Below, in pieces: positions 41,287 to 49,825 of a DNA stretch of 64,000 bases (the stretch's first letter is position 1; each line of letters opens with the position of its first letter). Source of the stretch: Actinospineispora acaciae DSM 45401 (GTDB lineage: Bacteria > Actinomycetota > Actinomycetes > Mycobacteriales > Pseudonocardiaceae); assembly GCF_000620785.1 (NCBI RefSeq), contig NZ_JIAI01000001.1:620001-684000 (forward strand). The letters run 5' to 3'. Under the pieces are notes generated by a model. That model made no database searches and was not told the DNA's origin. It was given only the letters and a program-made list of their open reading frames with translations. The translations under genes were made by a program, and so were the position numbers.

Positions 41287-42153
41287 ATGGTCGGCGTCGT
41301 GACGGATACCGATGAACGGCTGCGCCGGCCCGCGACCCTGCGTTCGCTGTCGCTGGGCGAGATGAAGGTCACCTACCTGCCGGACGGCGTGGTCCCGCTG
41401 GCGCCGCGCGGCTGGTTGCCGGAGACCTCGGACGCGGTGTGGGCGGACCACCCGGAGTACCTCGACGAGTCCGGATACCTGGTTGCCAGCATCGGCGGGC
41501 TCTTGGTTCAGGCCGGTGACCGCGCGATGCTGATCGACGCGGGGTTCGGCCCGGGCTCGCTGCCCCCGGAACCGGGCGATCCGCGCGGCACCGTCCAGGG
41601 CGGCGCGCTGCTGGACGGGCTGGCCGCGGTCGGGTGCCCGCCGGAGCGGATCGAGGCGGTGGCCTTCACCCACCTGCACGTCGATCACATCGGCTGGGCG
41701 CCGCGGGGGGTGTTCCCCGAGGCGGACCACCTGGTGGCCGAGCCCGAGTGGTCGGGGCGTTCGCACATCGTCGCGCACGGCACCACCGAGGAGATGCTCG
41801 CGGCCCTGGCGCCTCGGGTGCGCACGGTGCGGGACGGGGAGGAGATCTTCCCGGGCGTGCGGGTGCTGTTCACCCCCGGGCATACGGTCGGGCACACCGG
41901 GTACGTGATCAGCTCGGGCGGACAGCGCCTGGTCGCGTTCGGCGACGCCCTGCACTCCCCCATCCAGGTCGACCACCCGCAGTGGCGCGCCGCGTCCGAC
42001 CACGACGCCGGCCTGTCCGGGGCGTCCCGCCGCCGTGTGGTGGCCGAGCTGGAGCGGCCGGACACGATCGGCTACGGCGTGCACTTCGCGGACGTGGTGT
42101 TCGGGCGGGTCCGCCGGGACGGGGACGGCCCCGGGTGGCGGCCGCTCCCGTAA
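41287..42153 (+). CDS. Metallo-beta-lactamase-fold hydrolase
   Basis: 288 residues from ATG 41287, which has no ribosome site and may be translated from a near-leaderless mRNA; GTG 41299 is an alternative. The dinuclear metal site is visible as THLHVDHIGW (HxHxDH), then FTPGHTVGHTGY and FGDALHSPIQ. The layout is that of lactonases or quorum-quenching-type MBL hydrolases, but the substrate cannot be assigned. It is repressed by the divergent MarR through the palindrome at 41260. It ends at a hairpin shared with psuG. Confidence 0.85.
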   Translation: MVGVVTDTDERLRRPATLRSLSLGEMKVTYLPDGVVPLAPRGWLPETSDAVWADHPEYLDESGYLVASIGGLLVQAGDRAMLIDAGFGPGSLPPEPGDPRGTVQGGALLDGLAAVGCPPERIEAVAFTHLHVDHIGWAPRGVFPEADHLVAEPEWSGRSHIVAHGTTEEMLAALAPRVRTVRDGEEIFPGVRVLFTPGHTVGHTGYVISSGGQRLVAFGDALHSPIQVDHPQWRAASDHDAGLSGASRRRVVAELERPDTIGYGVHFADVVFGRVRRDGDGPGWRPLP

Positions 42154-42157
42154 GCGA

Positions 42158-42197
42158 ACCCGTGAGTGGCCAGGGCCGTCATAGCGACCCTAGCCAC

Positions 42198-42205
<8 letters not shown>
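42158..42205. terminator. Palindromic intergenic element, copy 1 (bidirectional terminator)
   Basis: The outer 13-bp arms ACCCGTGAGTGGC (42158-42170) and GCCACTCACGGGT (42193-42205) are perfect. An inner AGGG/CCCT stem with a few mismatches closes on a CATA loop. The element sits between the stops of the convergent MBL gene (42153) and psuG (42198-42200); its right arm supplies psuG's last codon and stop. A closely related perfect copy is at 60959. Confidence 0.8.
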
Positions 42206-43117
<912 letters not shown>

Positions 43118-43121
<4 letters not shown>

Positions 43122-43987
43122 GTGGCCTCCAGGGAAGGGCTGGCGAAACTGGCTCCCGGCGCGTCGAGCACCCGGGCGGCGAGGCGGTGGCCGGCCTCGA
43201 CGGCGGTGCGCGGATCGGCGCCGCCGGCGGCCGAGGCGAGGTAGCCGGCCGCGAAGGCGTCGCCGGCGCCGGTGGTGTCCCTGGCCCGGCCTCGGGTCGG
43301 GACGGGCACCCGGATCGGCGGCGTGCCGGCCCCGCGCACGGTGGTCGGCCCGGCGCCGTTCTTGATCACGAACAGGGTGCCGGCCGGTGGCTCGTGATCG
43401 CCGAGCCGCAGCGCCCGGGCCTCCGCGGCGTTCGCGAACAGCACGGCGGGCCGGACGTCCGCGACCAGCTCCCGGAACCGCGCCGGGCCGTACTCGTCCA
43501 GCAGCGCCGTGGACGAGGCGTCCATCGTCACCGCGCACGAGGCCGACTTGATCAGCCCGTACGCACTGCTCGCGGCCGGCTCGGCGGCGAACGCGTACCC
43601 GGGCACGTGCAGGTACCGGACGCCGTCCAGCCACCCGGCCGGCACCGGCGCGAGCTCGGCGCTGGCGCCTCGGTCGGGCAGCATGGTGCGCTCCCCGTCC
43701 GGGTGCACCAGGACCACGATGCTGCCGGTCCGCCCGCCGCGCTGCACCCGGACGTCCACCCCGGACGCCCGGAGCCGTTCGACCAGCGCGCAGCCCAGCG
43801 GGTCCTCGCCGACCCTGCCGATGAACCTGGTGGACACCAGCGGCGCGGCGAACATGGCCACGTTGGCCGCGCTGCCGCCCCGGGTGCGGTGCACGCTCGC
43901 CGGGTTGTCGGTGCCGGCGCGCAGCGGGCCGCGCAGCCACACCACGACGTCCTCCACGAGGTCGCCGAGCACCGCGAGGTCAGTCAC
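43118..43987 (-). CDS. psuK: PfkB-family kinase, probable pseudouridine kinase
   Basis: 289 residues from GTG 43987. The ribokinase fold is shown by the GGSAANVAMFAAPL substrate loop, FIGRVGEDPLG, and the anion hole with catalytic Asp in RDTTGAGDAFAAGYL. It lies directly upstream of and overlaps psuG, so phosphorylation of pseudouridine at O5' is the expected reaction. By sequence alone another nucleoside or sugar would be possible. It follows the LacI gene by 9 bp in the same direction. Confidence 0.87.
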
Positions 43988-43993
43988 GCCCGT

Positions 43994-44011
43994 AAGTTAT
44001 GCGTTTAACTT
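43994..44011. promoter_or_regulatory. Inverted repeat at lacI end, upstream of psuK
   Basis: AAGTTA (43994-43999) and TAACTT (44006-44011) are perfect arms with a 6-bp spacer. They overlap the last codons of the LacI gene, just upstream of the psuK GTG at 43987. The size suits a LacI-family operator controlling psuK-psuG. Confidence 0.5.
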
Positions 44012-45043
44012 GCGGGTGGCAAGGACCGGGCCGAGCGAGCGGCGTTCCACCAGGGTGGTGGCCAGCGCGGTCTTCGTGGGGGCGCGGTGTGCGTCGGCCA
44101 TCAGCTCGCGCAGCACCGTCGCCGAGGTGTGGCCCAGGTCGTAGGCGGACAGCCGGATGGTGGTCAGCGGCGGCGAGGTGATCGCGGAGAACGGCAGGTC
44201 GTCGAACGAGCCCAGGGACACCTGGTCCGGCACCGCGACGTCCAGCACGGCGAATGCGGCGAGCGCCCCGTACGCGAGCACGTCGGTCGCGGCGATGATG
44301 GCGGTGACCCCGTCGGCCCGCCAGGCCGGCCACCGTTCGGCGACCACGGCGCTGGCGGCGTCCACCGTGAGGTCGGCCCGCGCCCTGGTCACCGAGGTGC
44401 CCTGGGTGTCCCGGAGCCGGTCGAGCACCTGCCGGCGGCGGCTGGCGAACGTCTGCGCGTCCCTGGTCGCGTCCAGGTAGGCCAGCCGGCGGTGGCCGAG
44501 GGCGACCAGCCGGTCGACCAGCGCCCGCACGCTGGGTCCGGTGTCGAAGTAGACCCGGGACAGCTCGCTCGGCCCGACGGGTTCGTCGAGCAGCACGACC
44601 GGGCGCCCGAGCTCGCCGGGGTCGACCGTGACCCCGGGCAGGCCGATCAGGATGCCGTCCACCCCGAAGGCGACCAGCTCGTCAAGGTCCGGCAGGTCCC
44701 GATCCGGCCCCGCCACCGCGAGCAGCAGCCGGTACGCGCCCCCCAGCGCGCTGGCCACCCCGGCGGCGACCTGCGAGTAGAACGGGTTCGCCACGTCCGG
44801 GGCGACCAGCGCGACGCAGTGGCTGCGGCCGGTGACCAGGCTGCGGGCCGCCGAGTCCACGACGTAGCCGAGCCTGTCGATCGCCCGCCGCACCCGCTCC
44901 TGGGTGGCCGGCGCGACCCGGCCGCCGGCCTTGCCGTTGATCACCAGCGACACGGTGGCGATCGACACGTTCGCCTCGGCGGCGACGTCCGCAGCCTTCG
45001 GACGCCGCCCGGTCGGGCGGGGTGACTGGCCGCTCCCCGACAA
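43997..45043 (-). CDS. LacI-family transcriptional regulator of pseudouridine genes
   Basis: I chose TTG 45043, which has GAGGAGG 6 nt upstream; 348 residues. The LacI headpiece is RRPKAADVAAEANVSIATVS then RVAPATQERVRRAIDRLGYV, followed by the sugar-binding-like core (HCVALVAPDVANPFYSQVAA, VTAIIAATDVLAYGALAAFA, SLGSFDDLPFSAITSPPLTT). It is in the same orientation and 9 bp upstream of psuK. A nucleoside such as pseudouridine is the probable inducer. The frame extends upstream of 45043 but without family similarity. Confidence 0.9.
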   Translation of the reverse strand: MSGSGQSPRPTGRRPKAADVAAEANVSIATVSLVINGKAGGRVAPATQERVRRAIDRLGYVVDSAARSLVTGRSHCVALVAPDVANPFYSQVAAGVASALGGAYRLLLAVAGPDRDLPDLDELVAFGVDGILIGLPGVTVDPGELGRPVVLLDEPVGPSELSRVYFDTGPSVRALVDRLVALGHRRLAYLDATRDAQTFASRRRQVLDRLRDTQGTSVTRARADLTVDAASAVVAERWPAWRADGVTAIIAATDVLAYGALAAFAVLDVAVPDQVSLGSFDDLPFSAITSPPLTTIRLSAYDLGHTSATVLRELMADAHRAPTKTALATTLVERRSLGPVLATRKLNA

Positions 45044-45216
45044 CCGCGCCTCCTCGAAAATGCCGGCCCGCCATCCTATTGCAGCGGTGCCACACCCGGA
45101 TGGCGACCCGGGGATGCGCACGTTCGAGTGGTCTGCCCTACCGAGATCTTGCTTGTCGCCGGATTTCCATAGAATTGGCACCGAATTTCCCCCGCCGCAT
45201 AACGGGAGTGACCCGC

Positions 45217-45438
45217 ATGACGAGAACCGACGTGTCAGCCCTGCTGGCCGCTTCCGCCCTGGTCGTCGTTGGCGCATTCGCGCCCGCCGATGACTGGATC
45301 GGCACGGAAAGCCCGTGTGACGACGAGTTCCAGGCCGCCGCCGGCCACCGTGCGTGCGGCGAGGACGACCTCGTTTCCACCGACGACCCCGTCCTCGACC
45401 TGGACATACCGCTGGACCTTCAGCTTCGGCTCGGCTGA
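45217..45438 (+). CDS. Small secreted protein, unknown
   Basis: 73 residues from ATG 45217, preceded by GGGAG. An N-terminal signal peptide is evident (SALLAASALVVVGAFAPA), leaving a short acidic mature peptide with two cysteines (ESPCDDEFQAAAGHRACGED) and the aliphatic/Asp tail DDPVLDLDIPLDLQLRLG. I know no family. The promoter lies in the 173-bp spacer shared with the divergent LacI gene. It ends 2 bp from the stop of the convergent nucleoside hydrolase gene. Confidence 0.6.
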   Translation: MTRTDVSALLAASALVVVGAFAPADDWIGTESPCDDEFQAAAGHRACGEDDLVSTDDPVLDLDIPLDLQLRLG

Positions 45439-45440
45439 TG

Positions 45441-46424
45441 TCACCCGATTGTGGCGCCGTCCGGCAGAAGAATTGGTAGACGGCAGGTCGTCTTCTTTGC
45501 TAAGAGGTCCCGCAGGTAGCGGTAAAAGCCAGCGGAATCGATTTCCTCGATAACCGTTGCATTCTCGGTGAGTCCGTGTATGCCCCACGACATCGCCGAG
45601 TAGCCTCGGGTCAGCTCGCCGGCGGTCTCTATGTCGACGTGATACCCGGCGGCCCGGGTGACGAGCTCCGGATGCAGCAGCGCGGCGGCCGTGAGCGAGT
45701 CCGGATGGGTGCTGCCGTCGATGCCGACGTTCCGGTTGAACTCGAGGGTGGCCGCGCAGGCCCGGGTGAAGAACTCCGAGATCGGCGTGCCCAGGGCGGC
45801 CAGCTCGTCCAGGGCGGGCTGGGCGAACAACGCGTGGCGCAGCGTCACCGGGTCCCACGGCAGCACGGTGATCTCGAAACCGGCCCGGAACACGGCCTTC
45901 GCCGCCTCCGGGTCGACGTAGAAGTTGAACTCCGCCGCCGCGGTGATGTTGCCGTGCCCGTTGTTCGACCCGCCCATGACGTAGAGCGCCTTGACGTTGC
46001 GCGCGAAGTCCGGGTCCTTCACCGAGGCTGCGGCCAGGTTGGTCAGCGGCCCGATGGCCACGATCGACAGCTCTCCGGGCCGCTCGGCTGCCAGGCGGAT
46101 CAGCGCGTCGACGCCGTGTTCGGCCTGCGGGCCGTGGCCGGCCATGTCCATGCTCATGCCGCCGACGCCGTCGCCGTGCACGTTCTCCGCGCTCACCCAG
46201 TCCCGGACCAGCGGACGCCGGCAGCCGGTGTGCACCGGGACCTCGCCCAGGCGCCCGGCCACGTTCAGGGTCAGGAACGCGTTGCGCACCTGCTGGTCGA
46301 AGCCCACGTTGCCGGCCACCATCGTGATGGCCCGCAGGTCGGCCAGCGGGTCGAGCAGGGCGACCAGCAGCGCGACGCAGTCGTCCTGCGCGGTGTCGGT
46401 GTCGATGACCAGCGGGATCGTCAT
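45441..46424 (-). CDS. Inosine/uridine-preferring nucleoside hydrolase
   Basis: 327 residues; ATG 46424 overlaps the arginase-family stop (ATGA). The calcium-binding, catalytic aspartate cluster is VIDTDTAQDDCVALLVAL, with GVGGMS and the later YVMGGSNNGHGNITAAAEFN, FYVDPEAAKAVF and WDPVTLRHALF. It hydrolyses N-glycosidic bonds of nucleosides to base and ribose. It is the last gene of a leftward operon headed by an ECF41 sigma factor, and close to psuG/psuK, so nucleoside salvage or breakdown is a local theme. Confidence 0.92.
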   Translation of the reverse strand: MTIPLVIDTDTAQDDCVALLVALLDPLADLRAITMVAGNVGFDQQVRNAFLTLNVAGRLGEVPVHTGCRRPLVRDWVSAENVHGDGVGGMSMDMAGHGPQAEHGVDALIRLAAERPGELSIVAIGPLTNLAAASVKDPDFARNVKALYVMGGSNNGHGNITAAAEFNFYVDPEAAKAVFRAGFEITVLPWDPVTLRHALFAQPALDELAALGTPISEFFTRACAATLEFNRNVGIDGSTHPDSLTAAALLHPELVTRAAGYHVDIETAGELTRGYSAMSWGIHGLTENATVIEEIDSAGFYRYLRDLLAKKTTCRLPILLPDGATIG

Positions 46425-47344
46425 GCCGTGTCCCTCCCGGCCAGCACGGCCACCAGGGTGTCGGTCAGCTCGGCGGCCAGGCGGCCGTCGGGGTCGAGGT
46501 CCGGGTCGAAGATGCCGACGTCGATGCCGGCGCACCTCGGCGAGGCGACCAGCGGCCCCAGCAGCGCCCGCAGCTGGGGGTGGTCGAGCCCGCCCGGCTC
46601 CGGGCTGTCCACGGCCGGCATCACGGCGGCGTCCAGGATGTCGACGTCCAGGTGCACCCAGAAGCCGTCCAGCTCGCCGCGTTCGAGGTGGGCGAGCGCG
46701 GCGGTCGCGGCGGCGGGCGGGTCGGGGGCGATCGCGTCGGCCGGCCAGACGGGGATGCCGGCGGCGCGGACCTCGTCGGCGTACGCGTCGTCCGGGCGGA
46801 TCCCGAGCAGCGCGGCGTCGTCGTCGCGGACGTACGGGGCGAGGCCCTCCAGGCCGGTCAGGTCGGGCTGGCCGCGCCCGGTGACCAGCGCCAGCGCCTC
46901 GCCGCCGGCGGCCCCGACGTGGCGGGAGTTGCCGCCGTGGCGGAAGTCCGAGTGGCCGTCCAGGTACGCCATCCCGTAGCGGCCGGCCCGGCGCAGCGCC
47001 AGCGCGGGGCCGAGCAGGATGCCGCAGTCGCCGCCGAGCACCACCGGGAACCGGCCGCTGCGTCGCTGCCTGGTGATCCGGTCGGCCAGCCGCGCGCTGT
47101 AGGACGCGATGGCGGCCGCGTGGAACACGCCGTCGCCGGGCCGCCAGCCGGTGCGGTCGTAGCGGGGCGGGGTCAGGCAGCCGCCGTCCTCGGCGCCGAT
47201 CCGGGCGACCAGGCCGTTGTCGCGCACCGCGCCGGCCAGCTTGTAACAGCCCGGCACCGCGCCGACCAGCGGCGGGCGCAGGCCGAGGTTGGACGGCGCG
47301 TCCAGCACCACCGGCCGCCCGCCGTTCTCGGGGCGCGCCGTCAC
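46421..47344 (-). CDS. Ureohydrolase (arginase/agmatinase/formiminoglutamase family)
   Basis: 307 residues from GTG 47344. The binuclear manganese ligands are visible in VVLGGDCGILLG, MAYLDGHSDFRHGG and FWVHLDVDILDAAVMPAVDS, the three signature blocks of the family. The N-terminal VVLDAPSNLGLRPP resembles arginases more than agmatinases, but the guanidine substrate cannot be decided. The gene overlaps both the sigma-factor gene upstream and the nucleoside hydrolase downstream (4-bp overlaps), giving tight coupling in one operon. Confidence 0.88.
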   Translation of the reverse strand: MTARPENGGRPVVLDAPSNLGLRPPLVGAVPGCYKLAGAVRDNGLVARIGAEDGGCLTPPRYDRTGWRPGDGVFHAAAIASYSARLADRITRQRRSGRFPVVLGGDCGILLGPALALRRAGRYGMAYLDGHSDFRHGGNSRHVGAAGGEALALVTGRGQPDLTGLEGLAPYVRDDDAALLGIRPDDAYADEVRAAGIPVWPADAIAPDPPAAATAALAHLERGELDGFWVHLDVDILDAAVMPAVDSPEPGGLDHPQLRALLGPLVASPRCAGIDVGIFDPDLDPDGRLAAELTDTLVAVLAGRDTA

Positions 47345-48177
47345 GGCAGCTTCTCGGGGCTGAGCACGGCGTACACGGCGGTGACCCGCTCGCGTTCGTC
47401 CACGTCCAGCGCGAAGACCAGGAACGGGGCGTCGCCGCCGAGCACGAGCGCGCCCGGCCCGCCGTTCACGGCCGACACCCGCACGGCCAGGCGCTCGGGC
47501 CAGAACGGCGCCGCCAACCGGAACCAGCGCGCGATCTCCTCGGCCCCGTGCATCGGCTCGCGCGGCGTCTCGCGCCGGCCGTTGGAGTCCGCGCGCAGCA
47601 CCGCGTCGGGCGCCAGCAGCCCCAACAGCCCGTCGATGTCGCCGTCCACCGCCGCCGCCACGAACCGCTCGGTGAGCTCGCGGTGCTCGCCGTCGGCCGG
47701 TTCCCGCCGTGGCCGCCGCGTCCGCACGTGCTGGCGCGCCCGGTAGGCGAGCTGGCGGACCGCGCGCTCCCCCCGCCCGAGCATCGCCGCGATCTCCGCG
47801 TGCGAGAACTCGAACGCCTCGTGCAGCACGAACACGACGCGCTCGTCGGGCGTGAGCGTCTCCAGCACGACCAGCAGCCCGACCGACGCCGACTCCGCCA
47901 GCTCGGTGCGTTCGGTCGCGTCGCCGAGTATCGGTTCGGGCAGCCACGGCCCGACGTACTCCTCGCGGCGTGCCCGCGCCCGCCGGAGCTGGTCGATCGC
48001 CTCGTTCGCGACCAGCCGGAACAGATAGGCGCGCGGGTTCGCCACCCCGTCGGGGTCGGCGCGCCGCCAGCGCAGCCAGGCCTCCTGCAGCACGTCCTCG
48101 GCGTCCGCGCGGGTGCCCAGCATCCGGTACGCGACGCCGAACAACGCGGCCCGGTTGGCCTCGAAGAGATCGCCCAT
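47341..48177 (-). CDS. ECF41-type sigma factor with SnoaL-like C-terminal domain (SigJ-like)
   Basis: 278 residues from ATG 48177 (MGDLFEANRAALFGVAYRML). Sigma region 2 is AYRMLGTRADAEDVLQEAWL and region 4 DERVVFVLHEAFEFSHAEIA. After region 4 a ~100-residue SnoaL-like extension begins at HRELTERFVAAAVDGD, as in ECF41 sigma factors, where this domain tunes activity in place of an anti-sigma factor. It is divergent from a stand-alone SnoaL gene at 48236 and heads the arginase/nucleoside hydrolase operon. A paralogous, truncated version is at 52618. Confidence 0.9.
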   Translation of the reverse strand: MGDLFEANRAALFGVAYRMLGTRADAEDVLQEAWLRWRRADPDGVANPRAYLFRLVANEAIDQLRRARARREEYVGPWLPEPILGDATERTELAESASVGLLVVLETLTPDERVVFVLHEAFEFSHAEIAAMLGRGERAVRQLAYRARQHVRTRRPRREPADGEHRELTERFVAAAVDGDIDGLLGLLAPDAVLRADSNGRRETPREPMHGAEEIARWFRLAAPFWPERLAVRVSAVNGGPGALVLGGDAPFLVFALDVDERERVTAVYAVLSPEKLP

Positions 48178-48200
48178 GTCGACCACGACCCTAGCCGCGC

Positions 48201-48209
48201 GTGACGCCG
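48201..48209. promoter_or_regulatory. Element GTGACGCCG shared by both ECF41/SnoaL spacers (copy 1)
   Basis: GTGACGCCG lies between the divergent ECF41 (48177) and SnoaL (48236) starts, followed 17 bp later by CGTC, which resembles an ECF41 -10. The identical nonamer is at 53245-53253 in the paralogous spacer, where TGTCACG (53237-53243) resembles the published ECF41 -35 TGTCACA. It is a candidate autoregulated promoter element. Confidence 0.45.
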
Positions 48210-48235
48210 GCGCGCCGGCATTCGTCTCACCTGAC

Positions 48236-48634
48236 ATGAGCACTCCCGAGGAGAACCAGAAGATCGTCGAAGAGCTGTTGCGCCGCGTCTTCGACGTGCA
48301 CGACCTGGACGCGGCGCTCGAGCTGCTGCACGAGGACTTCGTCTCGCACAACCCGCTGATCCCGCACGACCCCGCGACCACCAGCGGCCGGCAGGCGTTC
48401 ATCGACTACTTCCGCACCCCCGCCGGCCAGGTGCTGATGCACGCGCACAGCGAGGTCCGGCGCATCGTGGCCGACGCCGAGCACGTGGTGGTGCACAGCA
48501 GGATCAGCCGGTCCCAGCCGCCGGACGTGGCGGTCGTGGACATCCTGCGGCTGCGCGACGGGCTGGTGGTGGAGCACTGGGACGTGGTCCAGCCCATCCC
48601 CGACTCGCCCGCGAACCAACACGGGATGGTGTGA
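48236..48634 (+). CDS. SnoaL-like (NTF2-fold) polyketide-cyclase/ester-cyclase family protein
   Basis: 132 residues. The sequence ELLHEDFVSHNPLIPHDPAT, then FRTPAGQVLMHAHSEV and LVVEHWDVVQPIPDSPANQH, is that of predicted ester cyclases/SnoaL-like proteins. These are small NTF2-fold proteins that bind or act on a small hydrophobic ligand. It faces the ECF41 gene, whose own C-terminal domain is of the same fold. It is clearly paralogous to the protein at 53305 (shared LHEDFVSHNP and AEHWDVVQ/VEHWDVVQ). Confidence 0.85.
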   Translation: MSTPEENQKIVEELLRRVFDVHDLDAALELLHEDFVSHNPLIPHDPATTSGRQAFIDYFRTPAGQVLMHAHSEVRRIVADAEHVVVHSRISRSQPPDVAVVDILRLRDGLVVEHWDVVQPIPDSPANQHGMV

Positions 48635-48665
48635 ATGCGGGTGCACGCACGGCGACCGGTCACTA

Positions 48666-48695
48666 GTGTCGGGCTGGAACGAACCAGCCGGACAC
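48666..48695. promoter_or_regulatory. Imperfect 30-bp palindrome in front of pqqA
   Basis: GTGTC-G-GGCTGG, loop AACGAA, CCAGCC-G-GACAC: 11 of 12 positions pair. It ends 1 bp before the GGAGG ribosome site of pqqA (start 48706). It could be an operator or an mRNA hairpin limiting access to the ribosome site. An adjacent CACTAGTG palindrome (48661-48668) adds a further symmetric element. Confidence 0.6.
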
Positions 48696-48705
48696 GGAGG
48701 GCACC

Positions 48706-48837
48706 ATGCCGATCGCCGAAACGGCCGAAGTTCTCGACACCGCCACCGAGCGCGATGAGCGCGCGGAGTGGACCCGCCCGGACTTCGACGAGTTCGCCAC
48801 CCCGCCGGAGGTCACGGCCTACGCCGGCCAGCGCTGA
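48706..48837 (+). CDS. pqqA: PQQ precursor peptide PqqA
   Basis: The 43-residue peptide has ATG 48706 after GGAGGG. Its C-terminal part RPDFDEFATPPEVTAYAGQR carries the conserved Glu35-x3-Tyr39 pair. In PqqA these two residues are cross-linked by the radical SAM enzyme PqqE and then excised to become pyrroloquinoline quinone. The gene is immediately followed by pqqC, D, E and B. It is too short for most ORF callers and easily missed. Confidence 0.93.
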   Translation: MPIAETAEVLDTATERDERAEWTRPDFDEFATPPEVTAYAGQR

Positions 48838-48848
48838 CCCCGACGAGC

Positions 48849-49559
48849 ATGCCCGAGGCGGCGCTGAGCAGGTCCGAGTTCGTCGCCGAGCTTCGGGCGT
48901 TGGAAGGCCGGTACTGGGACTCGCACCCGTTTCACCGGCGGTTGCACGACGGTGAGCTGAGCAAGGGTGACGTCCAGCTGTGGGCCGCCAACCGCTGGTA
49001 CTACCAGCGTTGCATTCCCATGAAGGACGCCGCGATCCTGGCGGCCTGCCCGGTACCCGAGGTCCGCCGGCAGTGGATGTCGAGGATCAGCTATCACGAC
49101 GGTGCCTCGGCCGGCGAGGGCGGCGCGCAGCGCTGGCTTCGCCTGGCCGAGGCCGTCGGCGTCCCCCGTGAGGAGGTGCTGGACGAGCGGCACCTGCTGC
49201 CGGGCGTTCGGTTCGCGGTGGACGCGTACGTCAACTTCGCCCGCACCCGGCCATGGGTGGAGGGCGTCGCCGCCGGACTGACGGAGCTGTTCGCGCCCGG
49301 CCTGATGCGCCGGCGGGTGGCGGCCATGCGCGCCCAGTACCCGTGGATCGCGGCGGACGGCCTGGAGTACTTCACCGCCCGCATCGAGATCACCCCGGCC
49401 GAGGGGGCGGCCACCCTGGACCTGGTCGTCGACCACTGCCTGACCCGCGAGCAGCAACGGGCGGCGGTGGCGGCGCTGGCGTTCAAGTGCGACGTGCTGT
49501 GGGCGGTCCTCGACGCGCTGGACTACGCGACGGTCCGGCCTAGGTTGTCACAGTTGTGA
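48849..49559 (+). CDS. pqqC: Pyrroloquinoline-quinone synthase PqqC
   Basis: 236 residues from ATG 48849, 11 bp after pqqA. Family blocks are RYWDSHPFHRRLHDGELSKG, WAANRWYYQRCIPMKDAAIL, RISYHDG and FTARIEITPAEG. This cofactor-free oxidase of the TenA-like helical fold performs the final ring closure and eight-electron oxidation to PQQ. Its stop overlaps the pqqD start. Confidence 0.95.
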   Translation: MPEAALSRSEFVAELRALEGRYWDSHPFHRRLHDGELSKGDVQLWAANRWYYQRCIPMKDAAILAACPVPEVRRQWMSRISYHDGASAGEGGAQRWLRLAEAVGVPREEVLDERHLLPGVRFAVDAYVNFARTRPWVEGVAAGLTELFAPGLMRRRVAAMRAQYPWIAADGLEYFTARIEITPAEGAATLDLVVDHCLTREQQRAAVAALAFKCDVLWAVLDALDYATVRPRLSQL

Positions 49560-49825
49560 TGGAGGGCGCCCGGCCTCGGCTGCGCCGGGGCGTACGGCTC
49601 GGTTTCGACCGGGTGCGGGGCGCCGACGTGCTGCTCTACCCGGAGGGCGTGCTGTTCCCGAACCACACGGCCGTGGCGGTGCTGCGGCGCTGCGACGGCA
49701 CCGCCACCGTCGACGAGATCGCGGCCGACCTGGGCGGCGCCTACCGGTCGGTGGATCCGGGCCAGGTCGGTGAGCTGGTGTCCCGGCTGGCGGAGCGCGG
49801 GATCGTCGACGCGGGGCCTGGCTGA
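49559..49825 (+). CDS. pqqD: PQQ peptide chaperone PqqD
   Basis: 88 residues from ATG 49559 (TGATG overlap with pqqC); GTG 49556 is an alternative start. It is a winged-helix RiPP recognition element: VRGADVLLYPEGVLFPNHTA followed by CDGTATVDEIAADLGGAY. It binds the PqqA leader and presents it to PqqE. Its stop overlaps the pqqE ATG (TGATG). Confidence 0.93.
   Translation: MEGARPRLRRGVRLGFDRVRGADVLLYPEGVLFPNHTAVAVLRRCDGTATVDEIAADLGGAYRSVDPGQVGELVSRLAERGIVDAGPG

Noticed and set aside
43997..45277. LacI gene starting at 45277 (426 residues)
   Set aside because: The extra N-terminal 78 residues have no similarity. TTG 45043 has a strong GAGGAGG site and the LacI headpiece follows shortly after.
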